A stretch of 64,000 nt of DNA from Pseudarthrobacter polychromogenes (GCF_014644495.1 NZ_BMKU01000002.1:124001-188000); one strand, 5' to 3'; counted from the first letter of the stretch, positions 26,202 to 36,746 are shown. Made by a program: numbers and translations. The notes: generated by a model from the letters alone, not told the origin.

Positions 26202-26930
26202 GTGGAGTTTATTAATGAGGCCGTGCTCCATGCAGCGGGTCAGTGGTGGATCTACCCGCTCCTGCTGGTGTTCTTCTTCGTTGACGGCTTCGCCATGGTG
26301 GTCCCCAGCGAAACCCTGATCGTGGCACTGGCGGCCTTTTCCCGGCACAGTGGTGAACCGAACCTCTGGATCCTGGGCTTCACCGCCCTGGTTGGAGCCA
26401 TCGCCGGGGACAACATGGCCTTCATGCTGGGCAGGCGCATCGGCCTGAAGCGGTGGAAATGGATGCGGCGCCCCAAAGTCCAGAAGGCCTTCAGTTGGGC
26501 CCGCTACGAGCTGGACAAGCGCGGCGCCGTGCTGATCTTCACCGCCCGCTACATTCCCTGGGGCCGGGTGGCCGTCAACTACGTTGCGGGCAGCACAGGA
26601 TTCCCGCACCGCCGCTTCTTCCTGCTCGACGCTTTCGCCTGCATCACCTGGGTGGGCTACTCCATCGGCATTGGGCTCCTGGCCAGTTCATTTCCGTGGC
26701 TGCACCACAATCCGCTCCTCAGCGCCGGCATCGCGGTGGTCTTCGCTATCGTGCTGGGAGTCCTCCTGGACCATGTGCTCCGGCTGTGGCACAAGCACCT
26801 CGCCCGCAACGACGCCCAGGAGGTTGACGGGTGGCTCGACGGCGGCCCGGCCGGCGCCCGCGGCCCACAGAACGGCAGCGCGGCGCACTTTGCTTCCGCG
26901 GCCGGGGACGGCGAACCGGCAGCCAAGTAG
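26202..26930 (+). CDS. DedA family membrane protein 2
   Basis: Paralogue of the preceding gene (242 residues). The shared motifs are VVPSETLIVALAA, GDNMAFMLGRRIG and TARYIPWGRVAVNY. A polar C-terminal tail of about 45 residues is extra. The GTG at 26202 is chosen because GGAG lies 10 bases upstream and the resulting N-terminus (EFINEAVLHAAGQWW) matches that of the first DedA protein (QAINDFILAAAGQPW). The two look like a tandem duplication. Confidence 0.9.
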   Translation: MEFINEAVLHAAGQWWIYPLLLVFFFVDGFAMVVPSETLIVALAAFSRHSGEPNLWILGFTALVGAIAGDNMAFMLGRRIGLKRWKWMRRPKVQKAFSWARYELDKRGAVLIFTARYIPWGRVAVNYVAGSTGFPHRRFFLLDAFACITWVGYSIGIGLLASSFPWLHHNPLLSAGIAVVFAIVLGVLLDHVLRLWHKHLARNDAQEVDGWLDGGPAGARGPQNGSAAHFASAAGDGEPAAK

Positions 26931-26969
26931 CGGCTGGCTTTGGGCTCCTGCCCACCCTAAGGTGGGAAC

Positions 26970-28100
26970 GTGACTGAGCCCATTGTTGACGCTGCCCCTG
27001 CCATCGATTTCGACCTGAAGAACTTGCCCAAGGTCTCCCTCCACGACCACCTGGACGGAGGACTGCGCCCGGCCACCATCATCGAGCTGGCGGAAGCCGT
27101 TGGGCACACGCTGCCTTCCACCGATCCCGTTGCGCTGGGCGAGTGGTTCCGCGAGTCCGCAAACTCGGGTTCGCTGGTCCGCTACCTGGAAACCTTTGAC
27201 CACACCGTCGCCGTGATGCAGACCCACGAGGGGCTGTTCCGCGTGGCCAAGGAGTTCGTTGAGGACCTCGCTGACGACGGCGTGGTGTACGGCGAGGTGC
27301 GGTGGGCGCCCGAGCAGCATCTCCAGAAGGGCCTCTCACTGGATGAAGCCGTCGAGGCCGTGCAGGAAGGCCTTGAAGCCGGCGTCGAGGCCGTGGGGGA
27401 GGGCGGGCGCGAAATCCAGGTGGGCCAGCTCATCACCGCCATGCGCCACGCGGACCGCGGCCAGGAGATCGCCGAACTCGCCGTCCGCCACCGCAACAAG
27501 GGTGCCGTGGGCTTCGATATCGCCGGAGCCGAGGACGGCTTCCTTCCCTCCCGCTTCCGGGATGCCTTCACCTACCTTGCGCAGCACAACTTCCCCGCCA
27601 CCGTCCACGCCGGCGAGGCCGCAGGGCTGGAGAGCATCCAGTCCGCGCTGGTGGACGGCCGCGCCCTCCGCCTGGGCCACGGCGTCCGGATCGCCGAGGA
27701 CATCATGGTGGAGTTCGAGGACGACGCCGAGGACACGGTCGGCCTGGTGACGCTGGGGGACCTCTCCAGCTGGATCCGGGACCGCGGCATCGCCCTGGAA
27801 ATCTGCCCGTCCTCCAACCTGCAGACCGGCGCTATTGCCGGCTTCGGCGAGGGTATCGAGAGCCACCCCCTGGACATGCTGTACCAGCTCGGCTTCAACG
27901 TCACCATCAACACCGACAACCGGCTGATGAGCGGCGTTACGCTGACGGACGAGTTCGACCTCCTGGTGGAAACCTTCGACTACGACCTCGACGACCTGCT
28001 GGAGCTGACCCTCAACGCGGCCGAAGCATCCTTCCTGCCGCTTGAGGAAAAGGAAGCCCTGGTGGAGTACATCAACGACGCCTACGCCAACCTTGGCTAG
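26970..28100 (+). CDS. add: adenosine deaminase
   Basis: Zinc hydrolase converting adenosine to inosine, or deoxyadenosine to deoxyinosine. Metal and catalytic elements: LHDHLDGGL (two His), VHAGEAAGLES (His and Glu), LGHGVRIAED, CPSSNLQTG and NTDNRLMSG. The last motif has Asn where many homologues have a second Asp; actinobacterial enzymes often show this. It starts with GTG; 376 residues. It complements cdd and deoA in nucleoside salvage. Confidence 0.95.
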   Translation: MTEPIVDAAPAIDFDLKNLPKVSLHDHLDGGLRPATIIELAEAVGHTLPSTDPVALGEWFRESANSGSLVRYLETFDHTVAVMQTHEGLFRVAKEFVEDLADDGVVYGEVRWAPEQHLQKGLSLDEAVEAVQEGLEAGVEAVGEGGREIQVGQLITAMRHADRGQEIAELAVRHRNKGAVGFDIAGAEDGFLPSRFRDAFTYLAQHNFPATVHAGEAAGLESIQSALVDGRALRLGHGVRIAEDIMVEFEDDAEDTVGLVTLGDLSSWIRDRGIALEICPSSNLQTGAIAGFGEGIESHPLDMLYQLGFNVTINTDNRLMSGVTLTDEFDLLVETFDYDLDDLLELTLNAAEASFLPLEEKEALVEYINDAYANLG

Positions 28101-28818
28101 CCAGCCGGACGCGGGCAGCATCCCGGCAGGGGAGGTGCAGGAGCTTCTCTATGTGATTGCTGCCCTGCGGGAGCACTGCCCCTGGATGGGGGCGCTCACC
28201 CACGCATCCCTGGTGGAGTACCTTCTCGAAGAGGCCTTTGAAGTGGCCGAAACGATCGAGGCCGCCGCGCCCGCCGAAGAGCGGGACGCGGCCGGACCGG
28301 TGAATGCCCAGGGAATCGACGATGCCGAACTGCTGGGTGAGCTGGGCGACGTCCTGCTGCAGGTGGTGCTGCACGCCCGGCTCGCCGAGGAACGCGGCGC
28401 TTTCACGTTCGACGACGTCGCACGCGGCCTGAGTGCCAAAATGGTCCGCCGGAATCCCCACGTCTTCCGTCGCGACGGTTCCCTGCAGGACACGTTCCCC
28501 GCAACCGTGGAGGAAATCGTGCAGAAGTGGGACGCCGTGAAGCGCACCGAGCGCCCGGAACGGCAGGATCCGTTCGCGGGGATTCCCCAGGCGCTTCCGG
28601 CACTCGCCCGGGCACAAAAATCCATCGACCGGGCAGCACGGGCCGGAGTTGCCCTGCCGCCTGCCGTTCCCGTCCCCGGAACGGAAGAAGAGCTCGGGGA
28701 GCTGCTGCTCGCCGTCGTGCATTCCGCCCGGGCCAGCGGATTCGATGCGGAGCGTGCCCTGCGCGGCGCCGTCCGGCGCTACCAGCAGCGCGTCCCCCAG
28801 CAGCACCACCAGGGATAG
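28093..28818 (+). CDS. mazG: MazG nucleoside triphosphate pyrophosphohydrolase
   Basis: Hydrolyses NTPs/dNTPs to monophosphates, a house-cleaning activity. The catalytic helices are in YLLEEAFEVAETIE and LLGELGDVLLQVVLHA, with the metal-binding acidic residues intact; ARGLSAKMVRRNPHVF follows. The likely TTG start at 28093 overlaps the adenosine deaminase stop; a GTG at 28135 is a possible alternative. The C-terminal half (from about residue 150) is a weaker second MazG-like region. Confidence 0.9.
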   Translation: MASQPDAGSIPAGEVQELLYVIAALREHCPWMGALTHASLVEYLLEEAFEVAETIEAAAPAEERDAAGPVNAQGIDDAELLGELGDVLLQVVLHARLAEERGAFTFDDVARGLSAKMVRRNPHVFRRDGSLQDTFPATVEEIVQKWDAVKRTERPERQDPFAGIPQALPALARAQKSIDRAARAGVALPPAVPVPGTEEELGELLLAVVHSARASGFDAERALRGAVRRYQQRVPQQHHQG

Positions 28819-28930
28819 CCGCGCCATCATGACGTCCGGGCGCTGGATAGGTTTCCGTAACCCGGACCACTCTCGACTACGCTGGTCTGTGACGAGTACG
28901 TCGAGTCTTTCTGTTAGATCCCCCCGTTAA

Positions 28931-30232
<1,302 letters not shown>

Positions 30233-30252
30233 TAGCCGCGCAAAACAATCAG

Positions 30253-30284
30253 CGGTGGCTATGGTTGAAAGACCATAGCCACCG
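30253..30284 (+). terminator. enolase terminator
   Basis: Thirteen-base perfect stem (CGGTGGCTATGGT and complement) with a 6-base loop, 21 bases after the enolase stop, followed by TTGCTGTTT. Probably ends the eno transcript. Confidence 0.8.
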
Positions 30285-30371
30285 TTGCTGTTTCAGCAGC
30301 ACGTGTCATAGCAGTACGTGTTCCAGCCCCGATAGTGGCGGCCCAGGCAGGCTGCGCGTTTCAGGAGTGTC

Positions 30372-31058
30372 ATGGCTACCCGCCGTCCCAAAGTCCCCAA
30401 GGTTGCCCCAGCCCGTTCCGCGCAGGAAGCTTCCGGCGACGCGGACGTCATCCGCGCAGACTTCGGCCCGGGCAAGGACGCCGGCTCCGGCGGGACACTC
30501 CGGGGATCCGCCGGTGCGCCGTCCGCCGCATCACCGGCGGGACGCCGGGAGCCGCACGGCCGCAAGGACGCCGGGCAGGCAACCCGCCGCAAGGGGAGCA
30601 GCCCCACCCCAGGCACGGCACAACGTGCCGGCACCGGAGCCGCAGACGAAACAGCAGAAGACCAGCAGCCCGTTCCGGCCAAGGCGTTCTCCGGACGGAT
30701 GCTCGCACTGGCCGTGGTGATGGTTGCCATCACCATCATGCTCGCGCCCACAGTCAAGATCTTCTTCGACAAGAAGGCTGAGATCGACGCGCTGAACGCT
30801 GACATCGCTGCCCGCCAGGCCGAGGGCGACGCCCTCCGGCAGCAGGTCTCGCGCTGGCAGGACCCCAACTACGTGAAACAGCAGGCACGCGACCGCATTA
30901 ACATGGTTATGCCGGGAGAAACCGGCTACTGGGTTTTCGGCAGCGACCTGCCGGCCGGAGAAGCCAGCAGCCAGCCCGGTACAGCAGCACAAGACCCCGC
31001 CGATCTGCCGTGGGTGGATTCCCTGTGGGAGTCCATCACGCGCGCGGCTACAGACTGA
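30372..31058 (+). CDS. septum formation initiator (FtsB/DivIC-like)
   Basis: Single-pass membrane protein with a long polar N-terminal domain (about 110 residues, rich in Ala, Gly, Arg and Pro), one transmembrane helix (MLALAVVMVAITIMLA) and a following coiled coil (KKAEIDALNADIAARQAEG), the layout of FtsB/DivIC proteins that bridge FtsL and FtsQ in the divisome. The C-terminal ARDRINMVMPGETGYW matches the family. The position next to enolase is conserved in many bacteria. Confidence 0.9.
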   Translation: MATRRPKVPKVAPARSAQEASGDADVIRADFGPGKDAGSGGTLRGSAGAPSAASPAGRREPHGRKDAGQATRRKGSSPTPGTAQRAGTGAADETAEDQQPVPAKAFSGRMLALAVVMVAITIMLAPTVKIFFDKKAEIDALNADIAARQAEGDALRQQVSRWQDPNYVKQQARDRINMVMPGETGYWVFGSDLPAGEASSQPGTAAQDPADLPWVDSLWESITRAATD

Positions 31059-31086
31059 ACCGCAACAGGAAGGACGGCCCGCCACA

Positions 31087-31758
31087 GTGGAACACAACAC
31101 GGCAGCCGCCCGGGACGAATCCCGCCAGCCATCAGCACACGACCTTGAAGTACTGAGCCGCCAGCTGGGACGGCCGGTCCGTGACGTGGTGGAGATTCCT
31201 GCACGCTGCATCTGCGGCAATCCGCTGGTGGCCGCCACCGCTCCGCGCCTCAGTAACGGAACACCGTTCCCCACCACGTTCTACCTGACGCATCCGGTCA
31301 TCACCTCAGCGGTCTCGCGGCTCGAAGCCGCGGGCGTCATGAACGAGATGAATGACCAGCTGGCCGCCGACGACAACTTGTCTGCCGCCTACCGCTCGGC
31401 CCACGACGCCTACCTGGAAGCCCGCAACGCCATCGGCGAACGCTCGGGGATCGGGGCCGTCCCGGAGATCGACGGCATCTCTGCCGGGGGCATGCCCACC
31501 CGCGTCAAATGCCTGCACGTACTGGTGGGCCATTCGCTGGCCGCCGGGCCGGGGGTCAACCCCCTGGGGGACGAAAGCCTGGACCGGATCAAGGAATGGT
31601 GGACCGCTGACAGGTGCTACTGCGAGGGAGCCTGGGACACCTCAGGTGAAGCCCCCTCGCGGGACCTCAGCCGCCATGGACCCCAGGGCCTGCCGGACAT
31701 CGTCGGCCGGCCCGCGCCGGTCCGGAAATCCGCAGCCACTGAGGAGGCCCCGGAATGA
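31087..31758 (+). CDS. DUF501 domain protein
   Basis: 223-residue actinobacterial protein with four prominent cysteines (CICGNPL, KCLHVLVGHSLA and RCYCEGAW) that look like a metal site. It starts with GTG 28 bases after the septum protein. The function is unknown; it is found beside the septum initiator and Ppx/GppA genes in many actinobacteria. Its stop overlaps the next gene (ATGA), so expression is coupled. Confidence 0.85.
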   Translation: MEHNTAAARDESRQPSAHDLEVLSRQLGRPVRDVVEIPARCICGNPLVAATAPRLSNGTPFPTTFYLTHPVITSAVSRLEAAGVMNEMNDQLAADDNLSAAYRSAHDAYLEARNAIGERSGIGAVPEIDGISAGGMPTRVKCLHVLVGHSLAAGPGVNPLGDESLDRIKEWWTADRCYCEGAWDTSGEAPSRDLSRHGPQGLPDIVGRPAPVRKSAATEEAPE

Positions 31759-32702
31759 CGCGCGTGGCAGCCATCGACTGCGGCACCAACTCCATCCGCC
31801 TCCTGATCGCAGACATCGAACGCAGCAACGGGACCACAGCCCTGCATGACGTGGTGCGCGAGATGCGCGTGGTCCGGCTGGGCCAGGGAGTGGACGCCAC
31901 CGGGGAACTTGCGCCGGAGGCCCTGGAACGCACCTTCGCCGCCACCGCGGATTATGCGCGGCTGATCCGGGACCATGGAGCAACAAAGGTCCGCTTCGTG
32001 GCAACCTCAGCCAGCCGGGATGCACGGAACCGGCACGTTTTTGTGGACGGCATCCGGAACCTGCTCGGCGTGGAACCGGAGGTGATTTCCGGCGACGAGG
32101 AAGCTGCCCTGTCCTTCGCCGGCGCCAGCAGCGTCCTCCCCATCCTGGATGGCCAGGAAGTGCTGGTGGTGGACCTGGGCGGCGGCAGCACCGAATTCGT
32201 GCTGGGCACGGCCAGCGGGGTCACAGCCGCAAAGTCCGTGGACATCGGATGCGTCCGCCTTACCGAACGGCACCTCCGGGACGATCCGCCCACTGCCCAG
32301 CAGATAGCAGCCGCGGAAGCCGACGTCGACGCAGCCATCACCCGCGTCCGCCAGGACGTTCCGCTGGAACGCGCCACCGCCGTCGTCGGTGTTGCCGGCT
32401 CCATCACCACCATTACCGCGCATGCGCTCGGACTGGCCGAATACTCGCCCGACGCGATCCACGGCGCCGAACTGCCCCTGGACACCGTGCGCGCCGCCTC
32501 CACGGGCCTGCTGGAAATGCCCCGGTCCCGGCGGGCCGCCCTGCCCTACATGCACCCCGGCCGGGTGGACGTCATCGGCGCCGGCGGGCTCGTGTGGCGG
32601 CGCATCCTTGAACACATGGGTGAGCTCACCGGCGGCCGCATTACCACCGCCACAGCCAGCGAGCACGACATCCTCGACGGCATCGCCCTGAGCATCGGCT
32701 GA
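31755..32702 (+). CDS. exopolyphosphatase Ppx/GppA family protein
   Basis: ASKHA-fold phosphatase cleaving phosphate from polyphosphate or converting pppGpp to ppGpp. Motifs: AAIDCGTNSIRLLIAD near the start, SGDEEAALSF and the phosphate-binding VVDLGGGSTEFVLG near residue 138. At 315 residues it is the short form with the two catalytic subdomains only. Overlaps the DUF501 gene by 4 bases. Confidence 0.93.
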   Translation: MTRVAAIDCGTNSIRLLIADIERSNGTTALHDVVREMRVVRLGQGVDATGELAPEALERTFAATADYARLIRDHGATKVRFVATSASRDARNRHVFVDGIRNLLGVEPEVISGDEEAALSFAGASSVLPILDGQEVLVVDLGGGSTEFVLGTASGVTAAKSVDIGCVRLTERHLRDDPPTAQQIAAAEADVDAAITRVRQDVPLERATAVVGVAGSITTITAHALGLAEYSPDAIHGAELPLDTVRAASTGLLEMPRSRRAALPYMHPGRVDVIGAGGLVWRRILEHMGELTGGRITTATASEHDILDGIALSIG

Positions 32703-32706
32703 CCTG

Positions 32707-34104
32707 ATGCACCTCGCTCTTCTCCGGACAGCCCGCCTGCCCCGCGCCGCAGCCTCAGCCCTCCTGGCACTGGTCCTTGCGGCGTCCTGCCTGGGCTTCG
32801 GCCTCTACTCCGCGCCCGCAGCGCAGGCGGATGAGTGGCGGGACAAACAGTACTGGCTAGCCGAGTCCGGCATCACCAAGGCCTGGGAGGTTTCCAAGGG
32901 CGCGGGCGTCAAGGTGGCCGTCATCGACAGCGGTGTGGACGCGGAGCACCCGGACCTGTTGGGCGCAGTGGCCGGGGGCTATGACGCGTCCGGTGCGGGC
33001 CGGCCGGACGGACAACAGGGCGTGGGCATCAAGCCGGAACACGGCACCCTCGTGGCCACCATGCTGGCAGGACGCGGCCACCAGCCGGCCAGCCCCAGCC
33101 CGAGTCCCAGCGCCAGCCCCACAGCTGCCCCCTCCAATCAGGCGCCCGATGGCATCGTGGGTGTTGCCCCGGAAGCCCAGATCCTCTCCGTCTCCACGTG
33201 GCTGGGTTCGGCCAATCCCTCGGGCAAGAGCGACCAGGACCAGATTCCCGAAGCCGTCCGCTGGGCTGTGGACAACGGCGCCAGGGTCATCAACATTTCA
33301 TTGGGCAGCACCACTCCGCAGTGGCCGCAAAGCTGGGACGCGGCGTTCCTGTACGCGGAGCAGAAGGATGTGGTCATCGTTGCCGCTGCCGGAAACCGGG
33401 TGGGCGGCAATATCCAGGTGGGGGCTCCGGCCACCATCCCAGGAGTCCTCACCGTTGCAGGACTGGACCGGCAGGGCGCAGCAAGCGTTGACGCGTCCTC
33501 GCAAGGCATCAGCATCGGCGTGGCCGCGCCGGCAGAAAATTTGCTCGGCGGCCTTCCGGGCGGCGGCTACGCCGAATGGGCCGGAACTTCCGGCAGCGCT
33601 CCGATTGTTTCCGGCGTTGCTGCGCTCATCCGCTCCAAGTGGCCGTCCATGAGCGCGGAGCAGGTCATCAACCGCATTGTTTCAACCGCCAAGGATGCCG
33701 GTGCCCCCGGCAAGGACCCGCTGTACGGCTTTGGCGTGCTGAACGCCGAGGCAGCCCTGAAGGACACCGTCCCGGAGACTGCCGGCAACCCGCTGGGCTC
33801 CATCGCGGAATGGATCCGGGTACACCGCAGGGGAAACCTCGCTACTCCCGCCCCGCTCCCCACCACGGACGTCCCCAGCGCCGTCCCCACGCTGCCCGAA
33901 GCAACGGTGCCGGCAGCGGAGCCGCCGTCCCAGCGTGACAGCGCCATTGGCGCCTCCGTCGTCATCGGTTTTGGTGTGCTGTTCGTCGCCATTGTCGGGG
34001 CGGCAGCGGTCCAGCTGCGGCGAGCCGCCAGGAACCCTGCACTGCCCGGGGAGGATGCTGAGACCGGTGCCACGGAGACGGTGGAAACCGGCAACAAAAC
34101 CTAG
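32707..34104 (+). CDS. S8 family serine protease, mycosin-like
   Basis: Secreted, membrane-anchored subtilase of 465 residues. Signal peptide about residues 1-40; catalytic Asp in VAVIDSGVDAEHPDL, His in EHGTLVATMLAG, Ser in GTSGSAPIVSG; the oxyanion Asn in AAAGNRVGG. A Pro/Ser-rich insertion (PSPSPSASPTA) follows the His, and a C-terminal helix (VIGFGVLFVAIVGAAAV) anchors it with a short cytoplasmic tail. The layout matches type VII secretion mycosins, but no EccC, EccD or WXG100 gene is in the window. It is 4 bases after Ppx/GppA. Confidence 0.9.
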   Translation: MHLALLRTARLPRAAASALLALVLAASCLGFGLYSAPAAQADEWRDKQYWLAESGITKAWEVSKGAGVKVAVIDSGVDAEHPDLLGAVAGGYDASGAGRPDGQQGVGIKPEHGTLVATMLAGRGHQPASPSPSPSASPTAAPSNQAPDGIVGVAPEAQILSVSTWLGSANPSGKSDQDQIPEAVRWAVDNGARVINISLGSTTPQWPQSWDAAFLYAEQKDVVIVAAAGNRVGGNIQVGAPATIPGVLTVAGLDRQGAASVDASSQGISIGVAAPAENLLGGLPGGGYAEWAGTSGSAPIVSGVAALIRSKWPSMSAEQVINRIVSTAKDAGAPGKDPLYGFGVLNAEAALKDTVPETAGNPLGSIAEWIRVHRRGNLATPAPLPTTDVPSAVPTLPEATVPAAEPPSQRDSAIGASVVIGFGVLFVAIVGAAAVQLRRAARNPALPGEDAETGATETVETGNKT

Positions 34105-34126
34105 GTTGCAGGCCTCCCAGGCAGTT

Positions 34127-34142
34127 AGTGAAGATTTTCACA
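34127..34142. promoter_or_regulatory. CRP/GlxR-type site upstream of ndh
   Basis: AGTGA-AGATTT-TCACA matches nine of the ten defined positions of the TGTGA-N6-TCACA consensus and ends 21 bases before the ndh ATG. If used, it would overlap the promoter. Confidence 0.5.
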
Positions 34143-34163
34143 AAGTGTTGTATCCTTAAACCC

Positions 34164-35645
34164 ATGGCAACCACCCCAGAGCTCCAGGACCGTCCCAGGG
34201 TACTCGTCGTCGGCGGCGGGTACGTCGGCCTGTACGTAGCACTCAAACTGCAGAAGAAGATCGCGAATGCCGGTGGCATCGTCACCCTCGTGGATCCACT
34301 GCCCTACATGACGTACCAGCCCTTCCTCCCCGAGGTGGCAGGCGGTAACATCGAGGCCCGCCACGCCGTGGTATCCCACCGCCAGCACCTCAAGCAGACC
34401 GAACTGATCCAGGGCCGCGTCACCTCGATCGACCACGCCAACCGGACCGCCGTCGTGGCGCCCGCTGACGGCGGCGCTCACTTTGAGGTTCCCTACTTCG
34501 ACGTCGTGATGGCCGCGGGTGCCATCACCCGCACCTTCCCCATCAAGGGACTCGCGGACAAGGGCATCGGCCTGAAGACCATCGAGGAAGCCGTTGCGCT
34601 GCGCAACAAGGTCCTCGAGCGCATCGAGGTCGCCTCCACCATGACCGATCCTGCAGCCCGTGCACGTGCCCTCACCTTCGTGGTGGTGGGCGGCGGCTTC
34701 GCCGGCATCGAGTGCATCACCGAAATGGAAGACCTCGCCCGGGCCGCCGTCCGGAACAACCCGCGCATCAAGCAGGAGGAAGTCCGCTTCGTCCTGGTCG
34801 AGGCCATGGGCCGGATCATGCCGGAAGTTACCGCAAAGCAGGCGGAATGGGTTGTGGAGCACCTCCGCAGCCGCGGCATTGAGGTCCTCCTCAACACGTC
34901 CCTGGACAACGCCGAGGGCAGCCTGAAGCTCATCAACCTTCCGGACAAGACCCCCGCGCAGGAGTTCGAAACGGACACCCTCGTGTGGACCGCCGGCGTG
35001 CAGGCCAACCCCATGGTCCGCTCCACCGACTTCCCGCTGGAGCCGCGCGGCCGCGTCCGCGTCCTGCCGGACCTCCGCGTTGCCGGCGACGAAGGCATCA
35101 TCGACAACGCCTGGGCAGCCGGCGACGTCGCCGCTGTGCCCGACCTGACCGGCAAGGGCCTCCCGGACGGCACCTGCGTTCCCAACGCCCAGCACGCGCT
35201 CCGCCAGGCCAAGCGCCTCGCCAAGAACCTGTGGGCCTCCCGCTGGGACAAGCCGCTGAAGGACTACAAGCACAAGAACCTGGGTGCTGTGGCTGGCTTC
35301 GGCCAGTGGAAGGGCGTTGCCAACATCAACCTGGTGGGCAGCATCGGACTCAAGGGCGCACTCGCCTGGCTGGCACACCGCGGCTACCACGGCATGGCGA
35401 TGCCTACCTTCGAGCGCAAGTTCCGCGTGATCTTCAACTGGATCATCAGCTTCTTCACCGGCCGCGACACCACGCAGCTGATGGACCTGGACAACCCCCG
35501 CGGTGCGTTCGTAGCAGCAGCCACCCCGGCCCCCAAGCCGGCTGCCGCTCCGGCGCCGGCCCCGGTGGGCAGCGGTTCCGGTTCCTCTGTGACCTCCCCG
35601 GCCGCTGCTGAGGCCAAGGAAACGGTCTCGGCGAAGGCCAAGTAA
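34164..35645 (+). CDS. ndh: type II NADH dehydrogenase
   Basis: Single-subunit, non-proton-pumping NADH:quinone oxidoreductase feeding electrons into the respiratory chain. FAD motif RVLVVGGGYVGLYVAL at residue 10; NADH motif FVVVGGGFAGIECI near residue 175; quinone-site segment WTAGVQANP and GDVAAVPD for FAD; C-terminal AWLAHRGYHG amphipathic membrane-binding region. The last 45 residues are an Ala/Pro tail. ATG at 34164 gives 493 residues; there is no obvious Shine-Dalgarno site, so the mRNA may be leaderless. Confidence 0.92.
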   Translation: MATTPELQDRPRVLVVGGGYVGLYVALKLQKKIANAGGIVTLVDPLPYMTYQPFLPEVAGGNIEARHAVVSHRQHLKQTELIQGRVTSIDHANRTAVVAPADGGAHFEVPYFDVVMAAGAITRTFPIKGLADKGIGLKTIEEAVALRNKVLERIEVASTMTDPAARARALTFVVVGGGFAGIECITEMEDLARAAVRNNPRIKQEEVRFVLVEAMGRIMPEVTAKQAEWVVEHLRSRGIEVLLNTSLDNAEGSLKLINLPDKTPAQEFETDTLVWTAGVQANPMVRSTDFPLEPRGRVRVLPDLRVAGDEGIIDNAWAAGDVAAVPDLTGKGLPDGTCVPNAQHALRQAKRLAKNLWASRWDKPLKDYKHKNLGAVAGFGQWKGVANINLVGSIGLKGALAWLAHRGYHGMAMPTFERKFRVIFNWIISFFTGRDTTQLMDLDNPRGAFVAAATPAPKPAAAPAPAPVGSGSGSSVTSPAAAEAKETVSAKAK

Positions 35646-35677
35646 AGGGCTGTACCGCCCCTGCGCTGCAATATACG

Positions 35678-35711
35678 ACGGCGGCTGTCCCCTCTGCGGG
35701 GCGGCCGCCGT
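35678..35711 (+). terminator. ndh terminator
   Basis: GC-rich stem (ACGGCGGC with a bulge, then CCCC pairing GGGG) with a TCTGC loop, 33 bases after the ndh stop, followed by TTTGCG. Confidence 0.7.
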
Positions 35712-35801
35712 TTGCGTTCCTCGGCGTTTGCTCTTCAGCAGGGTGGCGTCCTGCTGCAGCGCTGCCGGCCGAGGCCTACCGGCGCCTTCTAGACTGGCAC
35801 C

Positions 35802-36746
35802 ATGACTGGCGAAAAGAACCTCGAGGCGCTGCTGGCCGCGATGCATCCGGTGCAGCGCGGCGGCGAGTACGTCTATGCCATGTGGCCTGACGGAAGGCCG
35901 CTGGTGCAGGGCGTCGAGGCGGCGGTCCGCGAAGCCGAAGGCCTGACGGTGGTGCTGCCCCGGGCGGTGGCTGACAGGGAAGGCCTTGCCTACGACTTCG
36001 TGGGCGCCTGGATCACCCTGGAGGTCCACTCCGCACTGGAGGCGGTGGGCCTGACGGCCGCCGTCAGCAAGGCGCTTGCCGAGGCCAGGATCAGCTGCAA
36101 CGTGCTCGCCGGATTCCACCACGACCATCTGCTGGTTCCCGTCGCTGAAGCGCCCCGGGCACTGGAGGTCCTGGCCGGGCTGTCAGCAGACAGCAGGCAG
36201 GTGCCGCGGCCCGAGTTGCTGGTTCGCAGCGAGGCGCCGGAGGACCGCAAGGCCATCCTGGCCCTGACGGCCGACGCCTTCGCGGTCTCCCCGGCCACCG
36301 GCCTGAAGGTGGAGGGCGAACCTGTGGAGGCGAGGGTGCTCCGCGGTCTCTTCGAGTCCAAGGACTACCTGCCGGAATTCAGCGTTGTGGCTGTCTTGGA
36401 CGGCGAAGTGGTGGGCCACGTCATCAGTACCCGCGGCTGGGTGGGCGGCCATGGACTGCTGGGGCTGGGTCCCCTCGGCGTCACGCCCAGGCACCAGCGG
36501 CACGGTATCGGGTCGGCACTGATGAAGGAGACCATCCATCGGGCAAACGCGGCGGGGGAGAGCGGCATTGCCCTCCTGGGCAGCCCCGGGTACTACTCGC
36601 GTTTTGGTTTTGTGCCTGCCACTTCGCTGGGGGTACTTCCGCCTGACGACGCGTGGGGCGACTACTTCCAACTGCTGCCCCTGGCCCTCTGGCCCGGCGG
36701 CGTCCACGGCACATTCCGGTATGCCGAACCCTTCGCACTCGCCTGA
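35802..36746 (+). CDS. GNAT acetyltransferase with N-terminal ACT-like domain
   Basis: The C-terminal 160 residues form a GNAT domain with the acetyl-CoA loop VTPRHQRHGIGSALMKE and a typical LLGSPGYYSRFGFVPA segment. The first 130 residues resemble an ACT-like ligand-binding or CASTOR-type domain (ISCNVLAGFHHDHLLV), which may sense an amino acid. The substrate is unknown. It is the last gene before the tRNA. Confidence 0.8.
   Translation: MTGEKNLEALLAAMHPVQRGGEYVYAMWPDGRPLVQGVEAAVREAEGLTVVLPRAVADREGLAYDFVGAWITLEVHSALEAVGLTAAVSKALAEARISCNVLAGFHHDHLLVPVAEAPRALEVLAGLSADSRQVPRPELLVRSEAPEDRKAILALTADAFAVSPATGLKVEGEPVEARVLRGLFESKDYLPEFSVVAVLDGEVVGHVISTRGWVGGHGLLGLGPLGVTPRHQRHGIGSALMKETIHRANAAGESGIALLGSPGYYSRFGFVPATSLGVLPPDDAWGDYFQLLPLALWPGGVHGTFRYAEPFALA

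Noticed and set aside
33080..33140. Low-complexity Pro/Ser repeat, possibly a recombination site
   Set aside because: It is in frame and matches the loop insertion usual in mycosin-like subtilases.
34125..36128. 667-residue open frame on the minus strand
   Set aside because: Antisense to ndh and the GNAT gene.
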